A stretch of 64,000 nucleotides of DNA from an uncultured Saprospiraceae bacterium (GCA_938016265.1 CALLWB010000022.1:1-64000); one strand, 5' to 3'; counted from the first letter of the stretch, positions 8,242-17,411 are shown. Notes: generated from the letters alone by a model not told the origin. Numbers and translations: made by a program.

Positions 8242-8967
8242 TTAAAACTCAAATGCCATTTGAGCTTTTAGCAGATGATTCATTTTGGAGTCGAGATCGC
8301 CTAGCCAAGCACTAGTGTCGAAAAACTTGTTTTCCCTATAATGTTTATCATACTCAGAAACGACTTCGTAGCCTAGTTTGAATGAAATATGTGCATTCTT
8401 TTTTGAGGCTAATCTAAACCCAAAAGAGGTGGCCATCGACCAAGCTTTACCATTTATATTAGTAGAAAACCATCTAGCTTGTATCGTTTTGTATTTTGCT
8501 GCTTTCAGACTTAGAAAAGGAGATGCACTTTTATTCCACAAGTAGTATTTGTATTCTAGTGCAATTGGCAAAAAAATGTTAGGATGACTCGGACTTGATG
8601 ACCCCGATGACGATAGTAGCGATAGAGAGTAGGATGATTTGCCTATCTCTTCATATTCAACCAATGATCTAAATCCGGTTCCGATAGCTATTATAGAGTT
8701 TTTATGGCGGAGACCAATCATAGTTGTGAGATCAACTCCTCCAATATTGCCATTTCCGACAGCTCCTAGTCCTAGAGAAAGATACAATGGACTTTTGGGA
8801 ACATGAGGTGCTTTTATTCTCTGCGTTTTAACATTTTTCGAACTGTTGTCCTTTTGATATTTGTGATGTCCCTGACCGTAGGACAATGCCTTAAAAAGAA
8901 AAACAAAGGAGATTAAAAAAAATGATTTTAGAATAATACTTTTTTTGATTGACGGTAAAAATTTCAT
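8242..8967 (-). CDS. small outer-membrane beta-barrel protein
   Basis: 241 residues from the ATG at 8967. That start gives a clean signal peptide (MKFLPSIKKSI, then a hydrophobic core ending near YGQG). Starting at 9087 would add 40 unrelated residues. The mature part has alternating aromatic and polar strands, glycine turns and a C-terminal Phe (AQMAFEF), as in 8- to 10-strand porin-family barrels. A basic linker (KYQKDNSSKNVKTQRIK) follows the signal peptide. It stands alone, and its 3' end is followed by the 22-bp hairpin. No specific function can be assigned. Confidence 0.6.
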   Translation of the reverse strand: MKFLPSIKKSIILKSFFLISFVFLFKALSYGQGHHKYQKDNSSKNVKTQRIKAPHVPKSPLYLSLGLGAVGNGNIGGVDLTTMIGLRHKNSIIAIGTGFRSLVEYEEIGKSSYSLSLLSSSGSSSPSHPNIFLPIALEYKYYLWNKSASPFLSLKAAKYKTIQARWFSTNINGKAWSMATSFGFRLASKKNAHISFKLGYEVVSEYDKHYRENKFFDTSAWLGDLDSKMNHLLKAQMAFEF

Positions 8968-9226
8968 GTTGTTAGTTTTAGAAATAAAAATTGAGTGTTT
9001 GTTGATGTTGTAAAGGTGCAGCATCAAAACGACGGGAGCAAGAAATATAATGCCGTTTCCTACATTTAGGAAATATGTAGAAAACATTGAGCAAATATTG
9101 GAAAAATTTCCAGATCAATCAAAAGTCAAGTAACCTAATTCTACTAGCAAAGTTTTAACTACAAGCGCAGTAAGTAGGTGAAGAGAAAGTGAAAGTGAAG
9201 TAGGAGAGAAGTAAGCAGGGGCAAAA

Positions 9227-11581
9227 TCAATATTTCTTCTGATTCCATTTAAAATTCCAGGTTATTGTAGGAATAATGGGGAACAGACTTACCCGATAGG
9301 CCTTCAGATTGACGTCGCCTCCAACAGCATCCGACTCCGGACTAAAATAAGACAGGAAGACATTCTTGCGATTGTACACATTGTAAATAGACAAGTTGTA
9401 AGTAGATTTGAATTTTTTCTTTTTCAGTGCTTTCGGGGTGAAGGTGACGCCCAAATCCAATCGATGGTAAGCAAGTTGCCGGGTACCGTTTCGAGGGCCG
9501 TACTCTGCTTGTACATTGAAGTCAATAAAATAGAAACTTTCTGGAAGGGTATAAGCATTACCAGTTCCATAGACAAAGGTGCCACCAAACGACCATTTTT
9601 TGCTTAAATCATAGTTTGCTACGAGGGACAGATCATGCGTTCGGTCATATTTTGCAGGGAAAGCGCGCCCGTCTTCAATGTCTGGGAAGCTTCTTGTCGT
9701 CCTGGATAGGGTATAGCCCAACCAACCATTTAGTTTGCCAGTTCTTTTTTTCAAGAACAACTCAACTCCATAAGACTCCCCGGTACCAAATACAAACTCG
9801 TCCTCCTCTTCCGTAGTCAAATCAGGGACATAACTTTCCGCGTAATCAATTTGGTTGAACAAATCCTTGTAATAGACTTCTATTGACGCTTCGTATTTGT
9901 TATTTAGGAAATTCTGAAAATAGCCAAGTGCATATTGGATACCGATTTGCGGCTTCACTTTGCTTGAACTTGGCACCCACAAATCGGTAGGAAGTGTGCT
10001 CGTCGAACTCGCCACCAAATGGATATATTGATTTGCTAAAGAAACTCCTCCCTTCAAAGAAGCGGTATTGGACAGACTGTATTTTGCGGCCAATCGAGGT
10101 TCAATGCCGCCATACCTTTTGATGGGTTGCAGTGCTTTATACACCTCGGTAGAATCTTTATTTGTGAACGGCCCAACCTGCGTAAACATAGACATTCGAA
10201 GTCCAGCATTCAACGTAAACCGATCGCTCACCTTCCAATCATCAGAAATATACAATGCAGACTCATGGGCGTGCTTAGGATTGGTAAGATTGTCAAACTC
10301 AATATCTCCAGAAACAGCAGAGGCGGAATTTGGAGTAAACGTATGGTAGGTATAATTCAACCCAAATTTGAAGTGGTGCTTTGTGGAAAGAAAATAGTCG
10401 AAATCCAATTTACCATTCCAGTCTTCTACACCAGAATACAACTTAAATCCGAAATCCGCTTGCTTGCCCTCCACCGAAAAATCATATTGATTGTAAATGG
10501 CCGTAGCATTCATAAATAACTTATCATTGAACAAATGATTCCAACGAAGTGTAGCCGTCGTATTTCCCCATGGCATATTCAAGGAAAAACCTCGTTGATT
10601 GGAAACATAATTCAACACATCACGTCCAAAATAACCACTAAAAAACACCCGATCTTTATCAGAAAAACTATAATTCATCTTCGTATTCAAATCATAGAAA
10701 TAATAATTCGTCCCTGCAAAATCTGTCTTTTTTAGTGCTGATTGTGCAAGATCAAAGGCATAAGTACGTCTTCCGGAGACAATGAAGGAGCCCTTGTTTT
10801 TCACTATCGGCCCTTCTACGGTCAATCTGGAAGCAATCGCGCCAATTCCACCCTCTACTACAAAATTTTTGTTATTTCCATCTTTCATTTGAATATCGAC
10901 GACTGAAGATAGTCGTCCACCATAATGAGCAGGAATACTGCCTTTGATCAGGGTGGTACTTTTAATAGCATCTGCATTAAAAATAGAGAAAAAACCAAAC
11001 AGATGTCCTGGATTATAGACAACGGCTTCATCCAAGGTGACTAAGTTTTGATCAGGGCCACCGCCTCGTACGTAGAACCCAGCATTTCCTTCCCCAGCCG
11101 ACAGCACACCAGGCAACAGTTGAATAGATTTCAGTACATCCACTTCTCCTAGCAAAGCAGGGAGTTTTTTCAGTGTTTCCGTTTGTAGATCTACCGTTCC
11201 CATTTCGGTACTTTCTACGTTTTCGTCTTTCTCTTCAGCAGTCACCACAATCTCCTCCGTGAGTAGGACTCCGCCTTGGTTTAACTCGATGTTCAGGCGT
11301 TGATCTTGAGTAAGGGATATTGGGAATTCTTTTTTGTCGTAGCCCAAATATTCGACAATAAGAGTTTGTTCTCCTGCGGCAACGGTCAATGAATAAAATC
11401 CATAGATATTGGTCGTTGTGCCAGTGGTAATGTTTGATTTGAGGTAAACGTTTGCGCCGATCAGCGTTTCACCGGAAGCAAAATCTTTAACATACCCACT
11501 AACTGTATGTTTTGATTGTGCGAAAATACTGACGTTCAATAGAAAAAAGAACGCAGTAAAAACAAGGTATTTAATATCCAT
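9227..11581 (-). CDS. TonB-dependent receptor with carboxypeptidase-like N-domain
   Basis: 784 residues. The signal peptide is residues 1-21. A carboxypeptidase-regulatory-like beta-sandwich follows (about 25-108, from TVSGYVKDFASGETLIGANV). The plug is at about 125-235 (LPALLGEVDVLKSIQLLPGV, YVRGGGPDQN, AHYGGRLSSVVDI). A 22-strand-type barrel runs to the C-terminus, which ends in Trp- and Tyr-rich strands. Such receptors take up iron chelates, cofactors or oligomers across the outer membrane using TonB energy. There is no SusD or DUF4249 lipoprotein beside it, so the substrate is open. The DUF4249 gene at 49475 is 40 kb away. The gene is monocistronic as far as can be seen. Confidence 0.92.
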   Translation of the reverse strand: MDIKYLVFTAFFFLLNVSIFAQSKHTVSGYVKDFASGETLIGANVYLKSNITTGTTTNIYGFYSLTVAAGEQTLIVEYLGYDKKEFPISLTQDQRLNIELNQGGVLLTEEIVVTAEEKDENVESTEMGTVDLQTETLKKLPALLGEVDVLKSIQLLPGVLSAGEGNAGFYVRGGGPDQNLVTLDEAVVYNPGHLFGFFSIFNADAIKSTTLIKGSIPAHYGGRLSSVVDIQMKDGNNKNFVVEGGIGAIASRLTVEGPIVKNKGSFIVSGRRTYAFDLAQSALKKTDFAGTNYYFYDLNTKMNYSFSDKDRVFFSGYFGRDVLNYVSNQRGFSLNMPWGNTTATLRWNHLFNDKLFMNATAIYNQYDFSVEGKQADFGFKLYSGVEDWNGKLDFDYFLSTKHHFKFGLNYTYHTFTPNSASAVSGDIEFDNLTNPKHAHESALYISDDWKVSDRFTLNAGLRMSMFTQVGPFTNKDSTEVYKALQPIKRYGGIEPRLAAKYSLSNTASLKGGVSLANQYIHLVASSTSTLPTDLWVPSSSKVKPQIGIQYALGYFQNFLNNKYEASIEVYYKDLFNQIDYAESYVPDLTTEEEDEFVFGTGESYGVELFLKKRTGKLNGWLGYTLSRTTRSFPDIEDGRAFPAKYDRTHDLSLVANYDLSKKWSFGGTFVYGTGNAYTLPESFYFIDFNVQAEYGPRNGTRQLAYHRLDLGVTFTPKALKKKKFKSTYNLSIYNVYNRKNVFLSYFSPESDAVGGDVNLKAYRVSLFPIIPTITWNFKWNQKKY

Positions 11582-11676
11582 ATTTTGGTTAATTGTTAAT
11601 AAGGATTGGATAATTATTAATGGTGATAATTAGCGTTGACCTGAACCATTAGCTATTAACAAATCCAACCAATCGA

Positions 11677-12087
11677 CTACTTGCGAGGATTCTGTGATTT
11701 AATGTAGGAAGATCGGCCTCCTATATAATACCACATTTCGCCAAACTTTTTGTAGGTAGCTCGCTCCCGCATTATGAAGGTTTGTCCTCTTCTAGAAAAG
11801 CGTGCTTCAAAATTGACGATTCCATTTAGTCCGTTTTCGGAGGAATTGACTACACGCAATTGCTCCCAGGAGGTGGTTTTGCAGGCCCTTTCCAGATTGG
11901 GCTTAGTATTTGGTCGTTTCAACATTTCTGTTTTCAGAATAAAATCGACCTTCTCCGTTGCATAAGCAACAAATCTTGCCCGCATCAATTCCTCCGGATT
12001 AGCAGGGTTTTCATCATGATCAATAAATCGAGCACAGCAAGTCGCTATTTCTTTGCCAGAACTGCAATGACAATTTTTAGCATCCAT
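11677..12087 (-). CDS. YchJ-like protein with N-terminal SEC-C motif
   Basis: 136 residues. The N-terminus has the zinc-binding SEC-C pattern CHCSSGKEIATCC (residues 6-18). It is followed by the YchJ-type NTF2-like fold (NPEELMRARFVAYATEKVDFIL and a Trp-rich end MWYYIGGRSSY). Unlike its neighbour at 12186-12656 it lacks the C-terminal SEC-C motif. The two are tandem paralogues on the same strand, 98 bases apart. The molecular role of the family is not established. Confidence 0.8.
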   Translation of the reverse strand: MDAKNCHCSSGKEIATCCARFIDHDENPANPEELMRARFVAYATEKVDFILKTEMLKRPNTKPNLERACKTTSWEQLRVVNSSENGLNGIVNFEARFSRRGQTFIMRERATYKKFGEMWYYIGGRSSYIKSQNPRK

Positions 12088-12104
12088 AGTTTAATATTTG
12101 AAAG

Positions 12105-12112
12105 CAAAAATA
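12105..12112 (-). promoter_or_regulatory. putative -7 box of the 11677-12087 gene
   Basis: TATTTTTG on the minus strand, 18 bases before the ATG. It implies that the short SEC-C protein has a promoter of its own and is not simply read through from the upstream copy. Confidence 0.35.
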
Positions 12113-12185
12113 GGGATTTTAGGTATACTTTGTATTTTAGAAACCATTTTCTTTTTGACAATTAGCTGGCAAGGCGCAGAATGAC

Positions 12186-12656
12186 TCAAATGCAGCATTT
12201 TTTGAATTTCTTTCCACTTCCACATGGACAAGGATCGTTTCTTTTTACTTTTTTTTGACCACTAGGTTTTGCTTCGAGCCAATCTGCATCACCTCCTACG
12301 TAAAACCATTGATTATCAATATACTTAAATGAAGATTTTTCTTTCAATATACCAGCATTACCCGAACGGGTAAAACGAGCTTCGAATTGGACTATTCCTT
12401 TGGTACCACTTTTATTGGAATTTATCACCCTCAAACCTCTCCAGTTGGTAGCGGCACAGGATTTTAGTAGCCCTTCATATGTATTGGCCTCTTTAAGCAT
12501 CTCTGTTTTCAGGAGGTAGTCTACTTTTGAGGTAGCAAACGCCACATATCTAGAACGCATCAACTCTTCAGGATGGCCAGGGAGTTCTCCAAGTTCAATA
12601 AACCGATGACAGCAAGCCTGCTTTTCCTTGCCAGATCCGCAAATACAATTGTCCAT
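12186..12656 (-). CDS. YchJ family protein with SEC-C motifs at both ends
   Basis: 156 residues. The N-terminal motif CICGSGKEKQACC (residues 4-16) and the C-terminal motif CPCGSGKKFKKCC (residues 143-155) both fit the SEC-C zinc site, the latter as in the SecA tail. Between them is the YchJ core (HPEELMRSRYVAFATSKVDYLL, NQWFYVGGDADWLE). Compared with the downstream paralogue, the extra SEC-C end accounts for most of the length difference. The gene follows the phosphoglycerol-transferase-like gene by about 40 bases in the same direction, so it may be co-transcribed with it. The function is unknown. Confidence 0.85.
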   Translation of the reverse strand: MDNCICGSGKEKQACCHRFIELGELPGHPEELMRSRYVAFATSKVDYLLKTEMLKEANTYEGLLKSCAATNWRGLRVINSNKSGTKGIVQFEARFTRSGNAGILKEKSSFKYIDNQWFYVGGDADWLEAKPSGQKKVKRNDPCPCGSGKKFKKCCI

Positions 12657-12699
12657 ACTCCTTCCATTTAAAAATTAGTTGCCAAAAAAGAAAGATGAG

Positions 12700-14568
12700 C
12701 TACAACTCATTGTAAATCATAGCCCGATGGTGTCGTTGTAAAATTGCCTTCAGTTCATTTTCCAACCGATTGACAATCTCTGGATGATTTGCTTTTATGT
12801 TGTTAGACATCAATCCATCTGCTTGATAATCGTACAGGCCGACCACCTCTTTACCATCAAAAAGAAGGATGTGCTGCTTGTCCAGAATTTGATAAATATT
12901 GTTGACAAACATACAAGCATACGGCGATTTATTCTCCTCAAAAACACTCTGTCCGAAGCTATTGAAGGATTTAGGATAATTAATATAATCAAGCAATGTT
13001 GGCATAATATCGACTTGCTGGATTACTTGCGTAGTAGAGTCCTTCAAACTACCATCAGGTGCAAAAAACACGATTGGAATCTGATACATTCCTTCCCTCG
13101 TTTTGTAGCGTTCCTCAAAAATATATCCCACATGATCAGCCAGAACAATGAATATCGTATTATCATACCAGGGCTCTTTGGAGGCATCAATAAAAAACTG
13201 CTCTAAAGCTGCGTCTGCGTAATAAAAGCTTCTTTTCAGCTTATTCATTTTTGGATGTTTCTTTTCAAACCATTCCTCTACTTTGAATGGATGATGTGAA
13301 CTTAAGGAGAACAACACCGAACAAAATGGAGCCTCCTGCTTGCTTAGCTCCTTGACGGTACGACGGAAAAACGGGTAGTCATAAATGCCCCAATTCCCAT
13401 CAAAGTCCTTGTCGTTGTTGTATTCATTTTTACCAAAATAATTGTCGAATCCTACGAGGGCAGAAAATCGATCAATATTGAATGTTCCGTTTTTCCCACC
13501 ATGAAAAAAGTGTGTGCTGTAGCCCATTTCTTTGACCAAAGTCCCTAGTCCACGTATTCGATTGTTTTGAAACTGGGAGATCATCAAGGGGTCTTCCATA
13601 AGCGAAGGGATGCCAGTGATGACAGAAACCACGCCCTGATTGGACTGACGTCCGTTGGCAAAGGTATGTGGTGTGTACAAACCTTCCCCAATCAGCGAGT
13701 CCAAAAATGGTAAAGTGCCTTCATAGTTATTGAATCTGCTTAACATATTTTTCCCGTGGCTTTCCATCATGATGATCATGATATTTTTTTTGTTTGGCGG
13801 GCCTGGGGTTGGATCAATGCGTTCCAACGAAAAACGTTGGTCCAATTCTTCTTTGGAGAAATAGGATAATTCTGCAATCCTGCGTTGTTGCAACGAGAAA
13901 ATCATGGTGAGTGTCGTATTGTTCACTAGCGGAGCAAGCGTGACGTCTTTGACGTACTGACCGGCAGATACAGGCATCAAAGGAACCAATTGCAAACCAC
14001 CGCGAGCCGCAATTCCTGCCAGAAGTGTTCCAACCACAAAGATGCCGATTTGAATCGCGTAGTTGAGTTTTATCGACTTCAAATTCCGAAATGTACGATT
14101 GTACACAAAGTTAGCGACCAGCATCATTGTCACATGAAGAACAAGCCAATACCAGTAGTCCATAAGGATCTGTGGCAATAAATTTAAAGCATCGCTGGTT
14201 TGATCTGCCAGATTAACGGTTGTCCGCCGAAGCACAACTTTGAAGTACTCAATATCTGAAAACTCCAAGAGCAGTGCCACGCCGTTACAAAACAGAAAAA
14301 CAACTTTCATCATCTTCTGATACCAGTCCTTGTTCCTAAACGAAAAAGGCAGCAGATGCCCTAGAATAACCAAGGCATTCAGGTAAATAATTGCAGATAG
14401 GTCAAAACGCCATCCTGCCATTATCACTACCAGCTTTTCCATAAAACTAGTCTTCGGAAAAAGATGCTCATTTGACAAATAAAAAATACCTCTGGTAAAG
14501 GTAAATAGCGCCATTGCAAGCCCTATACGATAAACCAATAATTTAGCGTGAAAAAACTGTTCTTTCAT
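12700..14568 (-). CDS. LTA synthase family protein (alkaline-phosphatase fold)
   Basis: 622 residues: about five N-terminal membrane helices (to about residue 230), then a periplasmic sulfatase/alkaline-phosphatase-fold domain (about 262-560). Metal-site and catalytic features are visible: MMES with Glu269, GRQSN with Ser309 at the expected nucleophile position (Thr or Ser in the family), HH at 425-426 and LADHV with Asp478-His479. Family members move phosphoglycerol or phosphoethanolamine groups onto envelope polymers. Gram-negative Bacteroidota lack classical LTA, so the acceptor here is unknown. Its ATG directly abuts the stop codon of the lipoprotein gene upstream (14569-15048), so the two probably form an operon. 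Confidence 0.85.
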   Translation of the reverse strand: MKEQFFHAKLLVYRIGLAMALFTFTRGIFYLSNEHLFPKTSFMEKLVVIMAGWRFDLSAIIYLNALVILGHLLPFSFRNKDWYQKMMKVVFLFCNGVALLLEFSDIEYFKVVLRRTTVNLADQTSDALNLLPQILMDYWYWLVLHVTMMLVANFVYNRTFRNLKSIKLNYAIQIGIFVVGTLLAGIAARGGLQLVPLMPVSAGQYVKDVTLAPLVNNTTLTMIFSLQQRRIAELSYFSKEELDQRFSLERIDPTPGPPNKKNIMIIMMESHGKNMLSRFNNYEGTLPFLDSLIGEGLYTPHTFANGRQSNQGVVSVITGIPSLMEDPLMISQFQNNRIRGLGTLVKEMGYSTHFFHGGKNGTFNIDRFSALVGFDNYFGKNEYNNDKDFDGNWGIYDYPFFRRTVKELSKQEAPFCSVLFSLSSHHPFKVEEWFEKKHPKMNKLKRSFYYADAALEQFFIDASKEPWYDNTIFIVLADHVGYIFEERYKTREGMYQIPIVFFAPDGSLKDSTTQVIQQVDIMPTLLDYINYPKSFNSFGQSVFEENKSPYACMFVNNIYQILDKQHILLFDGKEVVGLYDYQADGLMSNNIKANHPEIVNRLENELKAILQRHHRAMIYNEL

Positions 14569-15048
14569 TTAGGGAGTTGGGATCAGCCGGTATTCGTATA
14601 AATTTTCTCCTAATTCTTCTTGTGCCCAGAAAACTCTTTCTTTTAATCGGGTAATCGTCCATACTTGGTTTTGTCCTTCTGGGGGAACAGGCACATCATA
14701 GGATAATTCGATTTTGGCATCCTCTTCGATAAATCCCCAGGTACCATCATATTGTACCGTATAAGATGTATCTAAACTAGTATAATTGACAATAGAAGTA
14801 AATCGGTTGTCATCATTGAAACCGATAGAACTATTAGAAAAATTGACAGACAAGTCCGCAGCTCCACTAGTAACATCTAGTCCATTTCGATAAACCAGAT
14901 TGTATTGCCAGCTATTGACCACCCTTTTTTTCCGACTTCTAAAAGCGATAAAGGGGCCATCATCATACTTGCAGCTAGTCTCTCCCAGCAAAAACAGCGC
15001 TAGCAAAAGAAATAGAAAATAGGGTTTAGCAATTTTTGATTTATACAT
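14569..15048 (-). CDS. predicted lipoprotein, lipocalin-like
   Basis: 159 residues. The signal peptide ends in the lipobox LGETSC, so Cys26 or Cys27 would be lipidated. The mature part begins with a DDGPFIAFRSRKKR segment followed by W-Q-Y and a series of short beta strands ending in YEYRLIPTP, as in small lipocalin-like lipoproteins of Bacteroidota. It is the first gene of a pair with the LTA-synthase-like enzyme: its TAA touches the next ATG. It starts divergently from the hydrolase at 15145. Its specific role is unknown, but linkage suggests an envelope function. Confidence 0.6.
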   Translation of the reverse strand: MYKSKIAKPYFLFLLLALFLLGETSCKYDDGPFIAFRSRKKRVVNSWQYNLVYRNGLDVTSGAADLSVNFSNSSIGFNDDNRFTSIVNYTSLDTSYTVQYDGTWGFIEEDAKIELSYDVPVPPEGQNQVWTITRLKERVFWAQEELGENLYEYRLIPTP

Positions 15049-15144
15049 ATGTTATCCGATATTTTGAAAATCAGGCCAAAATTAATAAACAAAAGTGTTT
15101 ATTTGCAGTTCATTAACATCTCTTTTCATAAAAATAGATTATTT

Positions 15145-15795
15145 ATGAGTATTTATTCCTTAAAGGTTCAAAGAACGGCCCATTATCATATGTTGGGTAC
15201 TCCAGGAAAACACATCAAACGGTTTTGTATTGCTTGTCATGGATATGGGCAATCTCCAGAAAGATTTGTGCAAAAATTCAGAGATTTGGTGGATGGAGAA
15301 ACGCTGATTGTAGCGCCAGAGGGACTTTCAAAGTTTTATTTTGGTGGAACTTTTACTGGGAATGTCGGTGCTTCATGGATGACTAAAGAAAACCGGGAGG
15401 CGGAAATTGAAGATTATGTTAATTATTTACAACAAATTTATTCCTTGTTCGTACCTCAATTGGATAAAGAAGTGCAGATTACTTTGTTTGGTTTTTCGCA
15501 GGGAGGTGCTACAATTAGCAGATTTGCGGCATTAAAAAAGCCCTTATTCCACCATATCGTGCTTTGGGCTTGCGATTTTGCTCATGATGTTGATTTTAAG
15601 GGGAATAAAAAATTCTTTGATTCGAAAAAAATGTTTCTGGTCCTTGGAGATGAAGATCAGTTTATCACTCCCGATAGATTAGAAAAGTACCTGGAGTTTG
15701 CAAAAGAACAGGAAATCAAATTTGAACAAATCACCTTCAAAGGAAAACATACGATAGAACGTCCAGTATTAGTCGAACTTTTTGAACGATTTTAA
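15145..15795 (+). CDS. alpha/beta hydrolase (carboxylesterase/phospholipase type)
   Basis: 216 residues from the ATG at 15145. The longer frame from 15049 would begin directly against the divergent gene and leave no promoter. The nucleophile elbow is GFSQGG (Ser118 in this numbering). Asp in LGDEDQF and His in KGKHTI complete a plausible triad, and CHGYGQ near the N-terminus forms the oxyanion region. There is no signal peptide, so it should be cytoplasmic. It fits the Abhydrolase_2-type esterase family of about 210-220 residues; the substrate is unknown. The thioesterase gene follows 35 bases downstream, so the two may share a transcript. Confidence 0.85.
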   Translation: MSIYSLKVQRTAHYHMLGTPGKHIKRFCIACHGYGQSPERFVQKFRDLVDGETLIVAPEGLSKFYFGGTFTGNVGASWMTKENREAEIEDYVNYLQQIYSLFVPQLDKEVQITLFGFSQGGATISRFAALKKPLFHHIVLWACDFAHDVDFKGNKKFFDSKKMFLVLGDEDQFITPDRLEKYLEFAKEQEIKFEQITFKGKHTIERPVLVELFERF

Positions 15796-15830
15796 TACCG
15801 TATTCCATAAAAATATAAAGAAGCATTAAA

Positions 15831-16343
15831 ATGAAAAGAGTACAAGATTCTGAAGCAGTAATGATGGAAATGATAATGCCGAACGATACCAACCCACTAG
15901 GCAATCTAATGGGTGGCAATTTGTTGAGACTAATGGACGTGGCAGGAGGGATCTGCGCCGGCAAACACTGCGAAGCCCATGTGGCAACGGTTTCTGTAGA
16001 TCATGTCTCTTTCCAACTTCCGATACCTTTGGGTGAAGTGATTACCATCAAAGCAAACGTCACCCGCGCCTTCAATACTTCTGTTGAAGTCTATGTCGAG
16101 GTATTCACTGCGACTATAAAAGGACAAAATCCCAGACGCTCCAACGACGCCTATTTCACCTTTGTAGGAATAGACGACAAAACCCATAAACCTATCAAAG
16201 TCCCACCAGTTCTAGCAATTACAGCAGAAGAGAAACGCCGTTTTGATAGCGCCCAAAAGAGAAGAGAACTTCGGTTGTTACTAAGTGGAAGAATTAAAGC
16301 CAAAGATGCTACAGAAATCAAGGCGCTTTTTGATGAAAATTGA
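15831..16343 (+). CDS. acyl-CoA thioesterase, hotdog fold
   Basis: 170 residues of the BACH/YciA type. The helix NPLGNLMGGNLLRLMDVAGG carries the expected Asn and Asp residues. It is followed by HVATVSVDHVSFQLPIPLGE and a C-terminal strand NDAYFTFVGID. These cytosolic enzymes hydrolyse acyl-CoA to free acid and CoA and act as hexamers of hotdog dimers. The ATG is preceded by the A-rich stretch typical of Bacteroidota starts. It lies 35 bases behind the alpha/beta hydrolase. Confidence 0.9.
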   Translation: MKRVQDSEAVMMEMIMPNDTNPLGNLMGGNLLRLMDVAGGICAGKHCEAHVATVSVDHVSFQLPIPLGEVITIKANVTRAFNTSVEVYVEVFTATIKGQNPRRSNDAYFTFVGIDDKTHKPIKVPPVLAITAEEKRRFDSAQKRRELRLLLSGRIKAKDATEIKALFDEN

Positions 16344-16403
16344 GTTTTGGGTGGAGATTCCTTTACGTCTCGCAGCGTTTTGAATGTGGTCCGACTTTCG
16401 GCA

Positions 16404-16445
16404 GTTCAAAAAGTGAAGAAACCGTAACGGCGAGTGTTTTTGAAC
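16404..16445. repeat. stem-loop carrying a GGCAGTTCAAAAAG repeat
   Basis: 9-bp perfect arms GTTCAAAAA / TTTTTGAAC enclose a small inner CCGT-A-ACGG hairpin. It lies 60 bases after the thioesterase stop and could act as a terminator. The left side, GGCAGTTCAAAAAG followed by GAAACCG, also occurs at 28.77-28.83 kb, so it belongs to a dispersed family. Confidence 0.5.
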
Positions 16446-16586
16446 TTTTTCATACTTCCAGTGGCCTTACGAATTGTAAAATTAGTTAATAGAGGATTGG
16501 ATAATGGTGAAAATCGAGTCGTGCAATTTGTCTCTTATCTCATTACCAGCAAATTTTGCAAAACAAAACGAGTCCCTCTACAAAAT

Positions 16587-17411
16587 TCATTTAAAAAACC
16601 CCATAATCCAAGGTTTAGCCCAAGCAGGAACAATCTTATAGTGTTCCTGCTTTTTTTGTTCCTTACGGAAAAACACCAATCCCATAAAATACAGATCTAC
16701 AGTAAGCGTAACACGCTTGTCTTTTTTGATCGTTTCCCAGGCTTCTCTCATCCCTGCCGACCAATAAATGTCATCAAACACAAAAACGGAGTCATTCGTA
16801 GCGAGGAGGACGCATTGCTCAAAGTAGGCGAGGGTAGGGGCTTTACGGTGATTCCCATCAAAAAAAACATAGTCCAACTGCTTCACAGACGTCAAAACCT
16901 CTGGAAGAATAGTATCAAAATTGCCTTGTCGGAGTACAATGTTTCTGGCGTCCATCTTTTTGAAAAGAGAATTGGCAAATTGAGCAATTTCAGGGCTACC
17001 TTCCATTGTTATTAATTGTCCGTTGGTGTATCCTGTAGACTGATATAAAGAATTTAGGCCTAAAGAAGTCCCAAACTCCAACATGGTTGCCGGCTTGAAG
17101 TATTGCACTAACCGGAACATCATCTCACATTGTTTTACTGGACTGACGGCCGATTTGGAAATGGAGGCAATAGACCGGATATTGCTTTTTGTAGTGTGCG
17201 AACCTGCCCCAAGATCAGTTACTTCCAAAACAGATTTATTGTCCGCTAAATCCTCCCTCAACCGCTTCAAAATCCGAAAAGAATAAAAATCACGATCGTC
17301 TTCCACGACCTCCTGGATCAAATCAAACACAAAAGGCGAATGAATCCTGTACTTCGTAGTAGCGGAACTGTAAAATTTTAAAAAATTCGATATTTGAAAC
17401 CATTTGCTCAC
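16587..17411 (-). CDS. class I SAM-dependent methyltransferase
   Basis: 274 residues. The SAM-binding loop is LEFGTSLGLNSLY. It is followed by the acidic-strand segment GQLITMEGSPE, and LDYVFFDGNHRKAPTLAYFE matches the O-methyltransferase-type motif with Asp and His. The C-terminal half has FVFDDIYWSAGM, also seen in family members. It starts at GTG (17409-17411). The sequence TATCTTCG (17416-17423, minus strand) looks like a -7 box only 5 bases away, so the message may be leaderless or start at a later codon. The substrate is unknown. Its 3' end overlaps a plus-strand terminator-like hairpin. Confidence 0.8.
   Translation of the reverse strand: MSKWFQISNFLKFYSSATTKYRIHSPFVFDLIQEVVEDDRDFYSFRILKRLREDLADNKSVLEVTDLGAGSHTTKSNIRSIASISKSAVSPVKQCEMMFRLVQYFKPATMLEFGTSLGLNSLYQSTGYTNGQLITMEGSPEIAQFANSLFKKMDARNIVLRQGNFDTILPEVLTSVKQLDYVFFDGNHRKAPTLAYFEQCVLLATNDSVFVFDDIYWSAGMREAWETIKKDKRVTLTVDLYFMGLVFFRKEQKKQEHYKIVPAWAKPWIMGFFK
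16623..16657 (+). terminator. intrinsic terminator on plus strand inside the methyltransferase 3' end
   Basis: Perfect 10-bp stem AGCAGGAACA / TGTTCCTGCT with a 9-base loop, followed by a run of Ts (16651-16657). On the plus strand this is a textbook terminator. It could stop read-through from the thioesterase gene ending at 16343. It also encodes part of the methyltransferase C-terminus. Confidence 0.6.

Noticed and set aside
12784-13206. 140-codon plus-strand ORF
   Set aside because: It is antisense to the LTA-synthase-like gene and has no recognisable features.
16434-17015. 193-codon plus-strand ORF
   Set aside because: It lies antisense to the methyltransferase at 16587-17411, which has clear SAM motifs; its own translation shows no domain.
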